Shown here in pieces: positions 1 through 9,016 of a stretch of DNA of 49,177 nt. A model generated the notes under the pieces. The model was not told the origin of the DNA, searched no databases, and saw only the letters and a list, made by a program, of their open reading frames with translations. Position 1 is the first letter of the stretch. Each line of letters opens with the position of its first letter. This DNA comes from DASZMX01 sp035551475 (lineage in GTDB: Bacteria; Verrucomicrobiota; Verrucomicrobiia; Limisphaerales; Palsa-1400), in NCBI GenBank assembly GCA_035551475.1, contig DASZMX010000078.1, forward strand, positions 1 through 49,177. Reading direction: 5' to 3'. Made by a program: the position numbers and the translations under genes.

Positions 1-3000
1 AGCAGGTTGACGGTCGCCCCGGCGGGAACGGTGAAAGGCGTGTACACGCCGCCGTTGGTCCAATTGAGCGTGGAGCCAGGAGTGAGGGTAAGAGTCTGGC
101 CGGAAGTGAGGTAGCCGTTGAAATTGAGCGTGCCGTTGACCGTCAGGGCGCCTTCAATCGACCCGGTGAGAGTGAGCGAACCATTGATGGTGTTGGAGCC
201 GCCGAGGCTGGTGCCATTCAGGTTGAGATTTCCGAGGGAATCGAGGCTGAAACCGTTGGTGGGAATAAGGACGCCGCCATAAAAGAGCACGTTGTCGAGG
301 TTGGTCGTCAAATACAATGTTCCGCCGGTCAGCTCGTTGATGCCGGCGCCCGAGAATCGCGTGGCCGGAGTGTTGGTGAAATTGCCTCCCTCGAGGTTGA
401 TGATCCCACCCAGACCCGCCGTGTAATGGCCCGTGAGCGCTCCGCCGCCGGTGAAAAGAATGGAGCCGCCGTTCTCTGCCTGGAACGAGCCGCCCAGGAC
501 CGGCGCCGCGCCCGAGCTGGAATCGAAGTTGAAATAAATCGCGCCGCTTTGGGCGTCCACGGTCCCGGCGTTCTGCAAAGGAATGGTGAATATTGTGGTG
601 TTGACGCCGGCGCTCTTCACAATCGCGCCGTCGTTGTTCAGTTGGGCGCCCGTATTGTAATAGTAGTAATCGCCCAGGCTGGAATCGCATTGGATGTTGA
701 AGACGCCGGCATTCTCGAAAATCGCCGTCGCGCCATTGCCGACGTACATTTCGGATCCGGTCCAGTTGATCACACCGTCGTTGGTCAGTCCGGCGCTGAA
801 TTCCAAGTATCCCGAACCGGCGATATTCAGGACTGAACCGGACGAAATGATCGGCCCCGCGTTGACAGTCACGTATTGGCCGGAGACTCCGCCCAGCGTG
901 ACGGTCGCACCGGGCAGCATGATCAAATTGCCGGAAATGCCGCCCTCGGTGTTGGTGAAGGCGCCGCTGACGGTGGTGTTGCCGGAGACATAGCCGCCCA
1001 CGGTGAAGTTAGTGATCGATCCGCCTTGAAAATTCGGGCCGAGCACGACGTTGGCCTGGCCGTTGATGGAAAGGTTTGGGATGGAATTGCTGTCAAGTGT
1101 AACATAGCCGCCGGTCAAGACGCTGGAGCCGGCTCCGGTGAAGACGACCGTCGGGAGGTTCGTGAAATAGCCGCCGGAAAGCGTCAGGGAGCCGCCGAGT
1201 TCATTGCTGAAAACGCCGGAGAGCTGACCGCCGTAATCGATGTTGATCGTGGCGTTGGAGGCGGTATGAAGGAGGCCGCCGTAATTCGCGCCGGTGCCGT
1301 CATAAAATGCTGAACGAAAACTAATCTCGCCGCTATCCACGTCGCAACGCCCCAGATTGTTGATGTTGATCTCCACATAGGTGTTGTTCGACGCGCCAAA
1401 TTTATGGATTTCACCCGCGTTGTTGAGATAGGCCGTGCTATAGGAACCGTAAAGGGTGCGATCGCACATTACATTGAAGGCAGCCCCTTGCAGATTGTTG
1501 AAACTAAAAGCGCCCTGAATCGCGATATCGCCGTTGCGCCAATTAATGGTTCCGTTATTGGTCAAGGACGCGTTGACCGCAAAGGTTCCATTGCCGTTGA
1601 AGTTGAAAATGGCCCCGGCTGGAATGGTGAGCGCAGCCTGCATGGTTCCGCCCATCCACGTCACCACGGAGCGGGGAGAGAGGGTAAGCGGGCCGTTGAT
1701 GTTCCCGTTCAGGGTCAAGGAGCCGTCGAGGTAATTGCTTCCGCTGAGATTGCCGTTGAGGGTCAGGTTAGTGATGACGCCTCCCTGAAATCCAGGAGCA
1801 AGCGAAAATGTTCCGCCTGCGATCTGCAAACCGGGAACATTGGTGTTGGCCAGCGTCAAGGAGCCGCCGACCATGAGGTTGGTGCCGGAGCCGACGAAGC
1901 TGGCGGCTGCGGTGAGATTGAAGGCTCCGTTTTGCAATTCGATCAGTCCGCCTGCGGCATTGTAGGTTCCAGCGAGGCTGCCGCCGTCGCCGAAAATAAT
2001 CGTGCCGCCAGCCTCGGCCAGGAACTGGCCATTGAGTTGCGCCCCCGTGGAATTGCCGTAAAAATTGAGCGTGCCGCTGTCCACTTCCACCGTGCCGTTG
2101 TTGATGAGAATGGGATCGAAATAGGTGACGCCAGTCGTGCCGCTTTTCTTGATCAAGCCGAGATTGTTGACCGTCTCGCCGCCGTTGTAATTGTAGAACG
2201 TTTGATCGGCGAGAAAATTGAGGGAAGCGCCGAGTTCATTGTAGAACGTGAGGTTATTGAGCAGTTGCACGTAACCGCCTGTAAAATTCACCGCGCCAAA
2301 ATTCGTGACCGCCGCATCCAGATAAACTGTGTTGGCGGAGGGAAAATTCAGCGTTCCACCCGCCAGAACCGTGAGCGATCCCTGGCCGGTGCCGCCGGAC
2401 CAATTGAGCGTCCCGCCCGGCGCAACGACCAATGGCCCCGTCGCGGTGCCGCGGAAGTTGAGCACGCCGGTGATATAGTTGCTGCCCGTCAAAACCTGGT
2501 TATTTGTGAGGGTCAGATTAGCGATGGAGCCGCCTTGAAAGGTGGGGGGAAGAATCACGGAGCCGCCTTTCAGAAGAAGGTTGGGAATAGGATTGTCCAG
2601 AAGTGTCAGACTGCCGCCGAACTGGCTGGAGACGCCCGCTCCTCCGAAGGTGACGGAAGGGCCAAAACTGAAGGCCCCGCCATTCAGGTTGATGCTGCCG
2701 CCATATCCCACGAGGAACGAGCCCGACAAGACGCCGCCATTGTCCCAACTGGCAAAAGCGCCATTGGCCACATTGATCGTGCCGCCAAATGTTCCGCCGC
2801 CGCGAAAATCCAACGTTCCATTCAGGACGGTGATCGCGCCGGAATTGATCACAGCGGGATCGATGGTGGTGGTTCCCGGCCCGCCGGATTTCCGGATGAG
2901 ACCGGCGTTGTTGACCAGCGTGGCGGAGGAGGCGTTCATGACTTGGTCGTATTGAATATCGATCAAGCCAGCCCCGAGATTGTTGACGGTGGCGCCGCTG

Positions 3001-4115
3001 GCGAGGTTCCAGTTGCAGGGCCCGCTCCACAAGATTTGGCCGGCATTGGTGATCGAGCCGCCCTGCTGCACGGAGCTGGAGCCGCTGATATTCAATACGG
3101 CGCTTTTGGCGATGTTCAAAACGCCGTTGATTCCGCCCGCCACCCAATTAAGGGTTCCGGAAACATTATTGGTTCCGATCAAGGAAGCGCCGTTCAGGGA
3201 CAGGCTGGCAATGGAGCCATTATTTTGAAAGAGCGGGCCCACCGCCACCGTGCCGCCGCGCAACTGCAGGGCGGGGCTGAGATCATTGGTCAAGGTCAAC
3301 GCGCCGCCGGTCAGTTTGAAGGCGCCGGCGCCGGTAAATTGCGCGTTGTCATTGGTGAAATTCCCCGAAGTGAACTGCACGATGGCGCCCGCGCCCGCCG
3401 TAAAGCTGCCTCCCCAATAGCCGCCGCCGTTGACGGTCAAGGTTCCTGCGGGGACCGCAACGGTTCCATTTAACACCGAGAATGCGTTGAGCTGGAGTGT
3501 TCCGGCGCTGACTTGCAGCGCGCCGGCGTTGAAGAACGCCAGGTTGTTAAATGTTGTGGTTCCGCTGCCGGTCTTGCTGACCACGCCGGAGGCGTTGTTG
3601 TAGAAGGTAACATTGCCGCCCGCGTTGACGGCGCTGTTGCTTTGGATGAGCCACGCCCCGTTATTGGTGAGAAAGGCGCCCGCCGCCAATTGCAACGAGC
3701 CTGATTTCCATTGCACGGACCCAAAGTTGACCAGGCGCGAGACACTGAGATTGACCGCTGACGCATTGCTCAAAACCATGGTGGCCCCGGCCCCGATGGT
3801 GAGTTTTCCGGCCAGCGTGCCGCCCGTGAAATTCAAGACGTTGGTGACGTTAAGGCCCGTTCCGGCATCCAGGGAGCCGCCGGAGAGAAAAACCGTGTCA
3901 CAAAAGACGTCGCTCCCAGTCCCGGTGACGATCGGTGTGCCGGTGGTGATGATCGCCGTGTCGCTGGGCCCGGGCGGCCCGGCGGGGCTCCAGTTTCCCG
4001 CCGTCAGCCAGTCTTTGGAAACCGTTCCCGTCCAAGTAAATGTGGCGGAAAAAGCGGGCAGGTGGCTGACGAGCAAAAGCGTCGTCACCAGAAAAAGGCG
4101 TTTTATAAAAATCAT
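1..4115 (-). CDS. Giant secreted beta-repeat (adhesin/autotransporter-like) protein, N-terminal part
   Basis: The frame is open from an ATG at 4115 to the window edge, about 1,371 codons with no stop, so the C-terminus lies outside. It begins with a signal peptide (MIFIKRLFLVTTLLLVSHLP, cleavage near AFSA) followed by FTWTGTVSKDWLTAGNWSP, a start common in Verrucomicrobiota and Planctomycetes surface proteins. The rest is low-complexity Gly/Asn/Thr/Leu sequence of beta-strand turns such as 'GGTLNF', 'NNGTINW' and 'LTGGALTL', arranged as long modules of about 230-260 residues. This fits a right-handed beta-helix exported to the cell surface, akin to autotransporter-associated beta-strand repeat proteins. 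No enzyme motif was seen. The anchoring domain (autotransporter barrel, PEP-CTERM or other) cannot be judged here. Function is unknown; adhesion or a surface layer is an inference. Confidence 0.85.
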   Translation of the reverse strand, partial: MIFIKRLFLVTTLLLVSHLPAFSATFTWTGTVSKDWLTAGNWSPAGPPGPSDTAIITTGTPIVTGTGSDVFCDTVFLSGGSLDAGTGLNVTNVLNFTGGTLAGKLTIGAGATMVLSNASAVNLSVSRLVNFGSVQWKSGSLQLAAGAFLTNNGAWLIQSNSAVNAGGNVTFYNNASGVVSKTGSGTTTFNNLAFFNAGALQVSAGTLQLNAFSVLNGTVAVPAGTLTVNGGGYWGGSFTAGAGAIVQFTSGNFTNDNAQFTGAGAFKLTGGALTLTNDLSPALQLRGGTVAVGPLFQNNGSIASLSLNGASLIGTNNVSGTLNWVAGGINGVLNIAKSAVLNISGSSSVQQGGSITNAGQILWSGPCNWNLASGATVNNLGAGLIDIQYDQVMNASSATLVNNAGLIRKSGGPGTTTIDPAVINSGAITVLNGTLDFRGGGTFGGTINVANGAFASWDNGGVLSGSFLVGYGGSINLNGGAFSFGPSVTFGGAGVSSQFGGSLTLLDNPIPNLLLKGGSVILPPTFQGGSIANLTLTNNQVLTGSNYITGVLNFRGTATGPLVVAPGGTLNWSGGTGQGSLTVLAGGTLNFPSANTVYLDAAVTNFGAVNFTGGYVQLLNNLTFYNELGASLNFLADQTFYNYNGGETVNNLGLIKKSGTTGVTYFDPILINNGTVEVDSGTLNFYGNSTGAQLNGQFLAEAGGTIIFGDGGSLAGTYNAAGGLIELQNGAFNLTAAASFVGSGTNLMVGGSLTLANTNVPGLQIAGGTFSLAPGFQGGVITNLTLNGNLSGSNYLDGSLTLNGNINGPLTLSPRSVVTWMGGTMQAALTIPAGAIFNFNGNGTFAVNASLTNNGTINWRNGDIAIQGAFSFNNLQGAAFNVMCDRTLYGSYSTAYLNNAGEIHKFGASNNTYVEININNLGRCDVDSGEISFRSAFYDGTGANYGGLLHTASNATINIDYGGQLSGVFSNELGGSLTLSGGYFTNLPTVVFTGAGSSVLTGGYVTLDSNSIPNLSINGQANVVLGPNFQGGSITNFTVGGYVSGNTTVSGAFTNTEGGISGNLIMLPGATVTLGGVSGQYVTVNAGPIISSGSVLNIAGSGYLEFSAGLTNDGVINWTGSEMYVGNGATAIFENAGVFNIQCDSSLGDYYYYNTGAQLNNDGAIVKSAGVNTTIFTIPLQNAGTVDAQSGAIYFNFDSSSGAAPVLGGSFQAENGGSILFTGGGALTGHYTAGLGGIINLEGGNFTNTPATRFSGAGINELTGGTLYLTTNLDNVLFYGGVLIPTNGFSLDSLGNLNLNGTSLGGSNTINGSLTLTGSIEGALTVNGTLNFNGYLTSGQTLTLTPGSTLNWTNGGVYTPFTVPAGATVNL
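200..3345 (-). repeat. Five long protein-level repeat modules inside the beta-repeat protein
   Basis: A recognisable block, F.GAG....GGxLTL..N..P.L...GG...L...FQGGSI.NLTL, recurs with its start near 3340, 2645, 1895, 1130 and 345. This gives a period of roughly 690-780 bp (230-260 residues). Each module also carries a 'NN.G.I.KSG..GTT' segment. The copies have diverged at DNA level, so they are old internal duplications rather than recent tandem repeats. Confidence 0.7.
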
Positions 4116-4383
4116 TGGATAAAGAGTGAAACCGGCGCCTTGGTTTTCCGGGCGTATGCGGTCTTGGCTCATATAAGGGAAAACCTCTCATTTGTCGATA
4201 TAAAAGGGCGAAAAACTTAGTTGTCTTTCAGGGTTGCGGACTAGGCCGAAAATCCCGTCGCACGCGCAATTTTTGCATAAGGATGGCCAAAGAATGGTCA
4301 GCAATTTGACCCGTGTCCGAACCGGAGGCGCCGATATTTAGGGCAGAGCCCAAAAGGCGCGAACGTGCGCCCGGGCTTTCATC
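4116..4383. other. Divergent intergenic region
   Basis: These 268 bases separate the divergently read beta-repeat gene and the TonB-receptor operon, so promoters for both should lie here. The stretch near 4185-4225 is AT-richer than its surroundings. I could not find a convincing sigma-70 pair with correct spacing, nor a hairpin or small gene. Confidence 0.5.
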
Positions 4384-6414
4384 TTGAAATCGGGCGCGGC
4401 CATTCTATTTCGGGCGACGCACAAGCGAGCGCTTGTGGCGGTGGCAACGATGAGCCTTGCCTTAATAGGGGTGGCGGGCGCCCCTCTCGACTCGACCAAC
4501 GCGTCGGGGACGTTGTCGGACCTGGACGAACTTATCAACCTGCGGGTCACTTCGGTCAGCAAAAAACAAACATTGGTGGAAGATTCTCCGGCGGCGGTGA
4601 CGGTGGTCACCGGCGAAGATATCCGCCGGTTGGGCATCACGACCTTGCCGGAAGCTTTGCGACTGGCGCCGGGGATGGACGTCGCGCGCATCAGCGGCAA
4701 TCAATGGGCGGTGTCGTCGCGGGGCTTCAACGACGAATTCACCGCCACGCTGTTGGTGATGATTGATGGCCGGAGCGTGTACACGCCCGACAGCGGGGGC
4801 GTGTTTTGGAACGCGCAAAACGTGGTGATGGAGGATGTGGAGCGCATTGAGGTGGTGCGCGGGCCGGGTGCGACGTTATGGGGCGCCAATGCGGTCAATG
4901 GCGTCATCAACATCGTCACCAAATCAGCCGCCGACACGCAAGGCGGCCTCATCACCGCCAGTGTCGGATCTGAGGACCATCCCGCCGCGACCATTCGCTA
5001 TGGCGGCGAATGGGTCACCAATTTGTATTATCGTGTTTATTTGACATACTTTGATCGGGACGGCCTGGTCCAGACCGACGGCCGCAATAGCGACGATGAC
5101 TGGGATTCGTGGCGCGGCGGGTTCCGCATGGACTGGGAGCCGACGTCGGAAAACACCCTGACTTGGCAAGGGGACTATTACGCGGATGAGACGCGACAAC
5201 CGGTGGACCAGGAGAGCCTGGCTCCCCTGCGCCTGACCGCCGGAACCTACGTGGCGGAAAACACGGGGTTCAACACCTTGGGGCGGTGGACGCATCAATT
5301 TTCCGACACCGCCGAGAGCAGCGTGCAGGCGTATTACGATCATTTTGCGCAAGGCGCCGGGGTTGGAGTGGAACGCCAGGACACCTATGATGCGGAGGCG
5401 GAATGCCGTTTTTCGCTGGGCAATTGGAACGACATCGTCAGCGGGGCCGGGTATCGCTATGCGGATGTTCATCATGAGTCGGATTTCCGGTTGTCGTGGC
5501 TGGAGGCGCGGCAACGCTTGAGTTTGGCCAATGTTTTCGCGCAGGACGAAATGACGTTGGCGCCGGAGACCTTGCGTCTGACCGTGGGGACCAAATGCGA
5601 GCACAATAATCTCACCGGTTGGGAGCTGGAGCCAAGCGCACGACTCCTGTGGAGGCTGACGGAGCGGCAAACCTTGTGGGCCGCAGTGTCGCGCGCCGCG
5701 CGCACCCCGTCCTGGGAGGAGCGGGATGGCCGTTACAATTCCACGGTGTTCCATGCCGGCGGAAGCCCCGGATTGGTGACAGTGTTTGGCAATTCCACCA
5801 TCGGCGCGGAAAATTTGACCGCCTACGAGGTGGGCTATCGCACCGCACCGCTCCCGCATCTGAGCTTCGACGCGACGGCGTTTTACAATTTGTACGACCA
5901 CTTCATTGTGGCCGAGCCAAATCCCACGCGCGTCGAATTGAGTCCGGCGCCGGCGCATACGCTGGTGTCGTCCACCTGGAAAAACGATGCGCGCGCGCAA
6001 ACCTACGGCGTGGAAATTTCCGGGGAATGGCGGGTGACGGACGCCTGGCGGCTGGCGGGGAGCTATAGCTGGCTGCATCTCCAGACCCAGCCGGACAGCG
6101 CGCTGACGTCAGAAAGCCCCGCGCAACAGGCGCAGGTCCGATCGTACTGGGATTTGCCCTTCCACCTGGAATTGAATGCCGCCGCGTCTTACGTCGATCA
6201 AATCACCTCCGCCGGGGAAAGCGGTGAGATTTCCATTCCATCTTATGTGCGCGCGGATTTGGGAATGATCTGGCGTCCGGCGCGCGCCTGGGAAATCGGG
6301 GTGTGGGGGCAGAATCTCTTGCAGGCGCGGCATGCGGAAGCGGCCCAGCATTTCGCGCGGACGATCATCGAGGAGCCCCGCAGTTTTTTGGTGAAAGCAA
6401 CCTGGCGATTTTAG
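4384..6414 (+). CDS. TonB-dependent outer-membrane receptor
   Basis: A 676-residue outer-membrane receptor. The N-terminus is a signal peptide (hydrophobic LVAVATMSLALIGVAGA). A plug domain follows (about residues 55-175) with the family motifs AAVTVVTGEDIRRLG, PEALRLAPGMDVARI, 'SSRGF', 'LVMIDGRSVY' and 'VERIEVVRGPGATLWGANA'. The remainder is a beta-barrel ending in the typical terminal aromatic (ATWRF). The chosen start is TTG at 4384, because it keeps the basic residues before the hydrophobic core; ATG at 4450 is the alternative and would leave a very short signal. It opens a six-gene operon and lies 10 nt before a YfiR gene. In this family the receptor usually imports a siderophore, cobalamin or a glycan; linkage to a sensor kinase suggests it may also act in signalling. 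The ligand is unknown. Confidence 0.93.
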   Translation: MKSGAAILFRATHKRALVAVATMSLALIGVAGAPLDSTNASGTLSDLDELINLRVTSVSKKQTLVEDSPAAVTVVTGEDIRRLGITTLPEALRLAPGMDVARISGNQWAVSSRGFNDEFTATLLVMIDGRSVYTPDSGGVFWNAQNVVMEDVERIEVVRGPGATLWGANAVNGVINIVTKSAADTQGGLITASVGSEDHPAATIRYGGEWVTNLYYRVYLTYFDRDGLVQTDGRNSDDDWDSWRGGFRMDWEPTSENTLTWQGDYYADETRQPVDQESLAPLRLTAGTYVAENTGFNTLGRWTHQFSDTAESSVQAYYDHFAQGAGVGVERQDTYDAEAECRFSLGNWNDIVSGAGYRYADVHHESDFRLSWLEARQRLSLANVFAQDEMTLAPETLRLTVGTKCEHNNLTGWELEPSARLLWRLTERQTLWAAVSRAARTPSWEERDGRYNSTVFHAGGSPGLVTVFGNSTIGAENLTAYEVGYRTAPLPHLSFDATAFYNLYDHFIVAEPNPTRVELSPAPAHTLVSSTWKNDARAQTYGVEISGEWRVTDAWRLAGSYSWLHLQTQPDSALTSESPAQQAQVRSYWDLPFHLELNAAASYVDQITSAGESGEISIPSYVRADLGMIWRPARAWEIGVWGQNLLQARHAEAAQHFARTIIEEPRSFLVKATWRF

Positions 6415-6424
6415 GGCGAGGGTT

Positions 6425-7000
6425 ATGGCAACCTTAAAATCCAACATCCAAAAGGCCGCGTGGGTGGCGGCGGTGTGCGTCGGGCTGGGGACGGCGGCCT
6501 GGCCGGCCGCAGGCGCGGACCTGGCCTCCGCGCGGCAGGTCAAGGCGCTGTGTGTCCTGAACTTTGTCAAGTATGTGGAGTGGCCGGCGGACGCGTTTGC
6601 CTCCACCAATGAGCCGGTTTCCATCGGCGTGGTGGGGGATGGCGAGATGTGCCGCGAACTGCAAATGGCGGCCGCGGGAAAGATGATCCGCGGGCGGACG
6701 ATCCGGGTGCAGGCGGCCGCGCCCGATGGCTTGAACGACAAATTTCACCTGCTTTTTTTTGGCGCGAAAGAAAACAAGATCCTGGAGGAGGCGCTGGGGC
6801 CGATTAAAACAAAATCGATTCTTACCGTGGGCGAGGGGCCCCAGTTCCTGGCGGAGGGAGGCGCGATCGCCTTCATGGTCAAAGCCAGCCGCATCCGGTT
6901 TGAAATTGATTTGACAGCGATGGAGCGCGCCCATTTGCAGATCAGCTCCAAAGCCTTGGGCCTCGCCGACGCCGTGCATGGCAAAGGCCCTAATTTATGA
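6425..7000 (+). CDS. YfiR family periplasmic regulator (DUF4154)
   Basis: A 191-residue exported protein with a signal peptide (AAWVAAVCVGLGTAAWPAAGA). It carries the hallmark YfiR/DUF4154 blocks: 'VKALCVLNFVKYVEWPADAF' near the mature N-terminus, 'SILTVGEGPQFLAEGGAIAF' and 'IRFEIDLTAMERAHLQISSK' at the C-terminus. In Pseudomonas, YfiR is a periplasmic inhibitor of the CHASE8-HAMP-GGDEF cyclase YfiN. Here the next gene overlaps it by 4 nt (ATGA at 6997) and encodes a kinase with a comparable periplasmic sensor and HAMP, so the natural inference is that this YfiR restrains or tunes that kinase. The YfiR disulphide-forming Cys pairs are only partly present (C near 'ALCVL' and 'EMCREL'). Confidence 0.93.
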   Translation: MATLKSNIQKAAWVAAVCVGLGTAAWPAAGADLASARQVKALCVLNFVKYVEWPADAFASTNEPVSIGVVGDGEMCRELQMAAAGKMIRGRTIRVQAAAPDGLNDKFHLLFFGAKENKILEEALGPIKTKSILTVGEGPQFLAEGGAIAFMVKASRIRFEIDLTAMERAHLQISSKALGLADAVHGKGPNL

Positions 7001-9012
7001 AAATCTTTCAGCGAGCCTCCATCCGCCACAAACAAATGTTGATCATCATGGCGATCACGAGCGTGGCGTTGCTGCTGGCCTGTGCGGGGTTCACCGCGTT
7101 TGAAATTTTCACGTTTCGCGCGGCGATGGTGAAAAATCTGTCCGTGCTGGCGGAAATTGTGGGGGCGGACACGGGCGCCGCGCTGGATTTCAAAGACGTG
7201 GCTTCCGCCCAGGAATCGCTCGCTCTGCTGCAAGCCGAGCCGCATATCGTCGGGGCCGGCTTATACACGATGGATGGAAGAATCTTCGCCTCCTACGACC
7301 GTCCCAACGACGGACAGGTGTTTCTGCCGCCGCCGTTTGCCCGATGCAGCTCCGCCGAGGAGTTTAGGCATGGGAACCTTGCCCTGTTGCGGCCGGTTTT
7401 GACCAAGGGTGAAACCGTCGGGGTGGTTTACCTTGTGTCGGACATGCGGGCGCTGTGGGCCCGCCTGGAGGAATACGTCATCATCGTGACGCTGGTGCTG
7501 CTCGCCACCTGGGTCGTGGCGCTGCTGCTGTCGCGGCAATGGCAGCGCTTCATTTCGGAGCCGATTCTCAGCCTGGCGGAAGTGGCGCGGACCGTGGCCC
7601 GGGACGAGAATTACGCGGTGCGCGCTCCGGCCTGCAATCCGGACGAAATCGGCGTCCTCATCGACGGCTTCAATGTCATGCTGGCGAAAATTCAAGAGCG
7701 CGACGCAACCCTGGAGCGGCGCGTCTGGGAGCGCACCCGCCAGTTGGAATGCGAAGTGGCGGAACGCAAACACGCCGAGGCGGAGTTAAGCCGGGAGCGC
7801 GACCTGCTGCGCTCCCTGATGGACAACGCCACCGATCTGATTTTCTTCAAGGACGCCAAGCTCCGTTATATTGACTGGAGCAAATCCCTGGAGAAAGTCA
7901 TCGGGCTGCCCGCCTCCCAAATCATGGGGCGAACGGACCATGATCTCTTCGAAAAATCCTGCGCCGATCAATACGCCGCCGATGATCGAGAGTTGTTTCG
8001 CACCGGGCAGCCCGTGCTCGGCAAAATTGAGCGGAATGTCACTCGCCAAGGGCAGGCGAGCTGGCTGTTGACCTCCAAAATTCCGTTGCGGGATAAAAAC
8101 AACGTTGTCGTAGGCGCCTGCGGCATCTGCAAGGACATCACGGCGATCAAGGCGGCGGAGGCGAATCTGGATAAGGCGCATCGCGAGTTGGTGGACACCT
8201 CGCGCAAGGCCGGGATGGCGGAGGTGGCGACCAGCGTGCTGCATAACGTCGGCAATGTCCTGAACAGCATCAATGTCTCCACCACGCTGGTGTTCAATGC
8301 CATCAAACAATCCAAGGTCAGGAACGTCGGGCGCCTGGCGGCCTTGCTCCGCGAGCATCAGTCCGACTTGGGCGACTTTATCACCGTGGACCCGCGCGGC
8401 CGGCAGGCGCCGGCGTTCCTCAACGAGTTGGCGGTGTGCCTGGAGAAAGAGCAGGCCGGCTGGGTCAAAGAAATAGAATTGACTCATAAAAATATCGAGC
8501 ACATCAAGGACATTGTGGCGATGCAGCAGAGCTATGCCCAGGTCTCGGGCATGGCGGAGGTGGTGCGGCCCGGCGATCTGATGGAGGACGCATTGCGCAT
8601 GGCTGGGCCGGGGTTGGCCCGTCACAATATTGAGGTGGCGCGGGAATTTGCGGCCGTCCCGGCCATTAACGCGGACAAGCACAAGATTCTGCAAATCCTG
8701 GTGAACCTGATTCATAACGCCAAACTGGCCTGCGACGATTCCGGGCGCCTCGATAAAAAGGTGAAGCTGGAATTGCGGAACGGCGGCGGCAGCGTGCGCT
8801 TTGTGGTGGCGGACAACGGCGTGGGCATTCCAGCGGAGAATATGACCCGCATCTTCAATCACGGTTTTACGACGCGCCAAAAGGGGCACGGTTTCGGACT
8901 GCATAGCGGCGCCCTCGCCGCCCGCGAAATGGGCGGACGGCTCCTCGCCGAAAGCGCCGGAGCTGGAGCCGGCGCGGTCTTCACCTTGGAGCTTCCTGCC
9001 CAAACTGTTTGA
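6997..9012 (+). CDS. Membrane sensor histidine kinase (CHASE8-like/HAMP/PAS/HisKA/HATPase)
   Basis: A 671-residue inner-membrane kinase. Order seen: TM1 (about 16-37), a periplasmic domain of about 110 residues with the CHASE8-like segment 'IVGADTGAALDFKDVASAQE', TM2 (about 157-178), HAMP (about 180-232), a short coiled coil and a PAS domain (about 265-385). Then comes an H-box in the variant form 'EVATSVLHNVGNVLNSINVS' with the phospho-acceptor His near 415, and an HATPase domain (N box 'LVNLIHNAKLA', G1 'VADNGVGIP', G2 'GHGFGLH'). CHASE8-HAMP is the input half of YfiN; here it drives a kinase instead of a GGDEF cyclase. The start ATG overlaps the yfiR stop (ATGA), so translation is probably coupled. 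The likely phospho-partners are the REC proteins encoded just downstream. Confidence 0.93.
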   Translation: MKIFQRASIRHKQMLIIMAITSVALLLACAGFTAFEIFTFRAAMVKNLSVLAEIVGADTGAALDFKDVASAQESLALLQAEPHIVGAGLYTMDGRIFASYDRPNDGQVFLPPPFARCSSAEEFRHGNLALLRPVLTKGETVGVVYLVSDMRALWARLEEYVIIVTLVLLATWVVALLLSRQWQRFISEPILSLAEVARTVARDENYAVRAPACNPDEIGVLIDGFNVMLAKIQERDATLERRVWERTRQLECEVAERKHAEAELSRERDLLRSLMDNATDLIFFKDAKLRYIDWSKSLEKVIGLPASQIMGRTDHDLFEKSCADQYAADDRELFRTGQPVLGKIERNVTRQGQASWLLTSKIPLRDKNNVVVGACGICKDITAIKAAEANLDKAHRELVDTSRKAGMAEVATSVLHNVGNVLNSINVSTTLVFNAIKQSKVRNVGRLAALLREHQSDLGDFITVDPRGRQAPAFLNELAVCLEKEQAGWVKEIELTHKNIEHIKDIVAMQQSYAQVSGMAEVVRPGDLMEDALRMAGPGLARHNIEVAREFAAVPAINADKHKILQILVNLIHNAKLACDDSGRLDKKVKLELRNGGGSVRFVVADNGVGIPAENMTRIFNHGFTTRQKGHGFGLHSGALAAREMGGRLLAESAGAGAGAVFTLELPAQTV

Positions 9013-9016
9013 ATTT

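Noticed and set aside
1404..3473. 689-codon open frame on the plus strand
   Set aside because: It is antisense to the beta-repeat protein. Its sequence is Ala/Gly/Arg/Val-rich without domains, while the minus-strand frame has a signal peptide and regular modules.
4924..6078. 384-codon open frame on the minus strand
   Set aside because: It is a shadow of the TonB-dependent receptor; no recognisable protein features.
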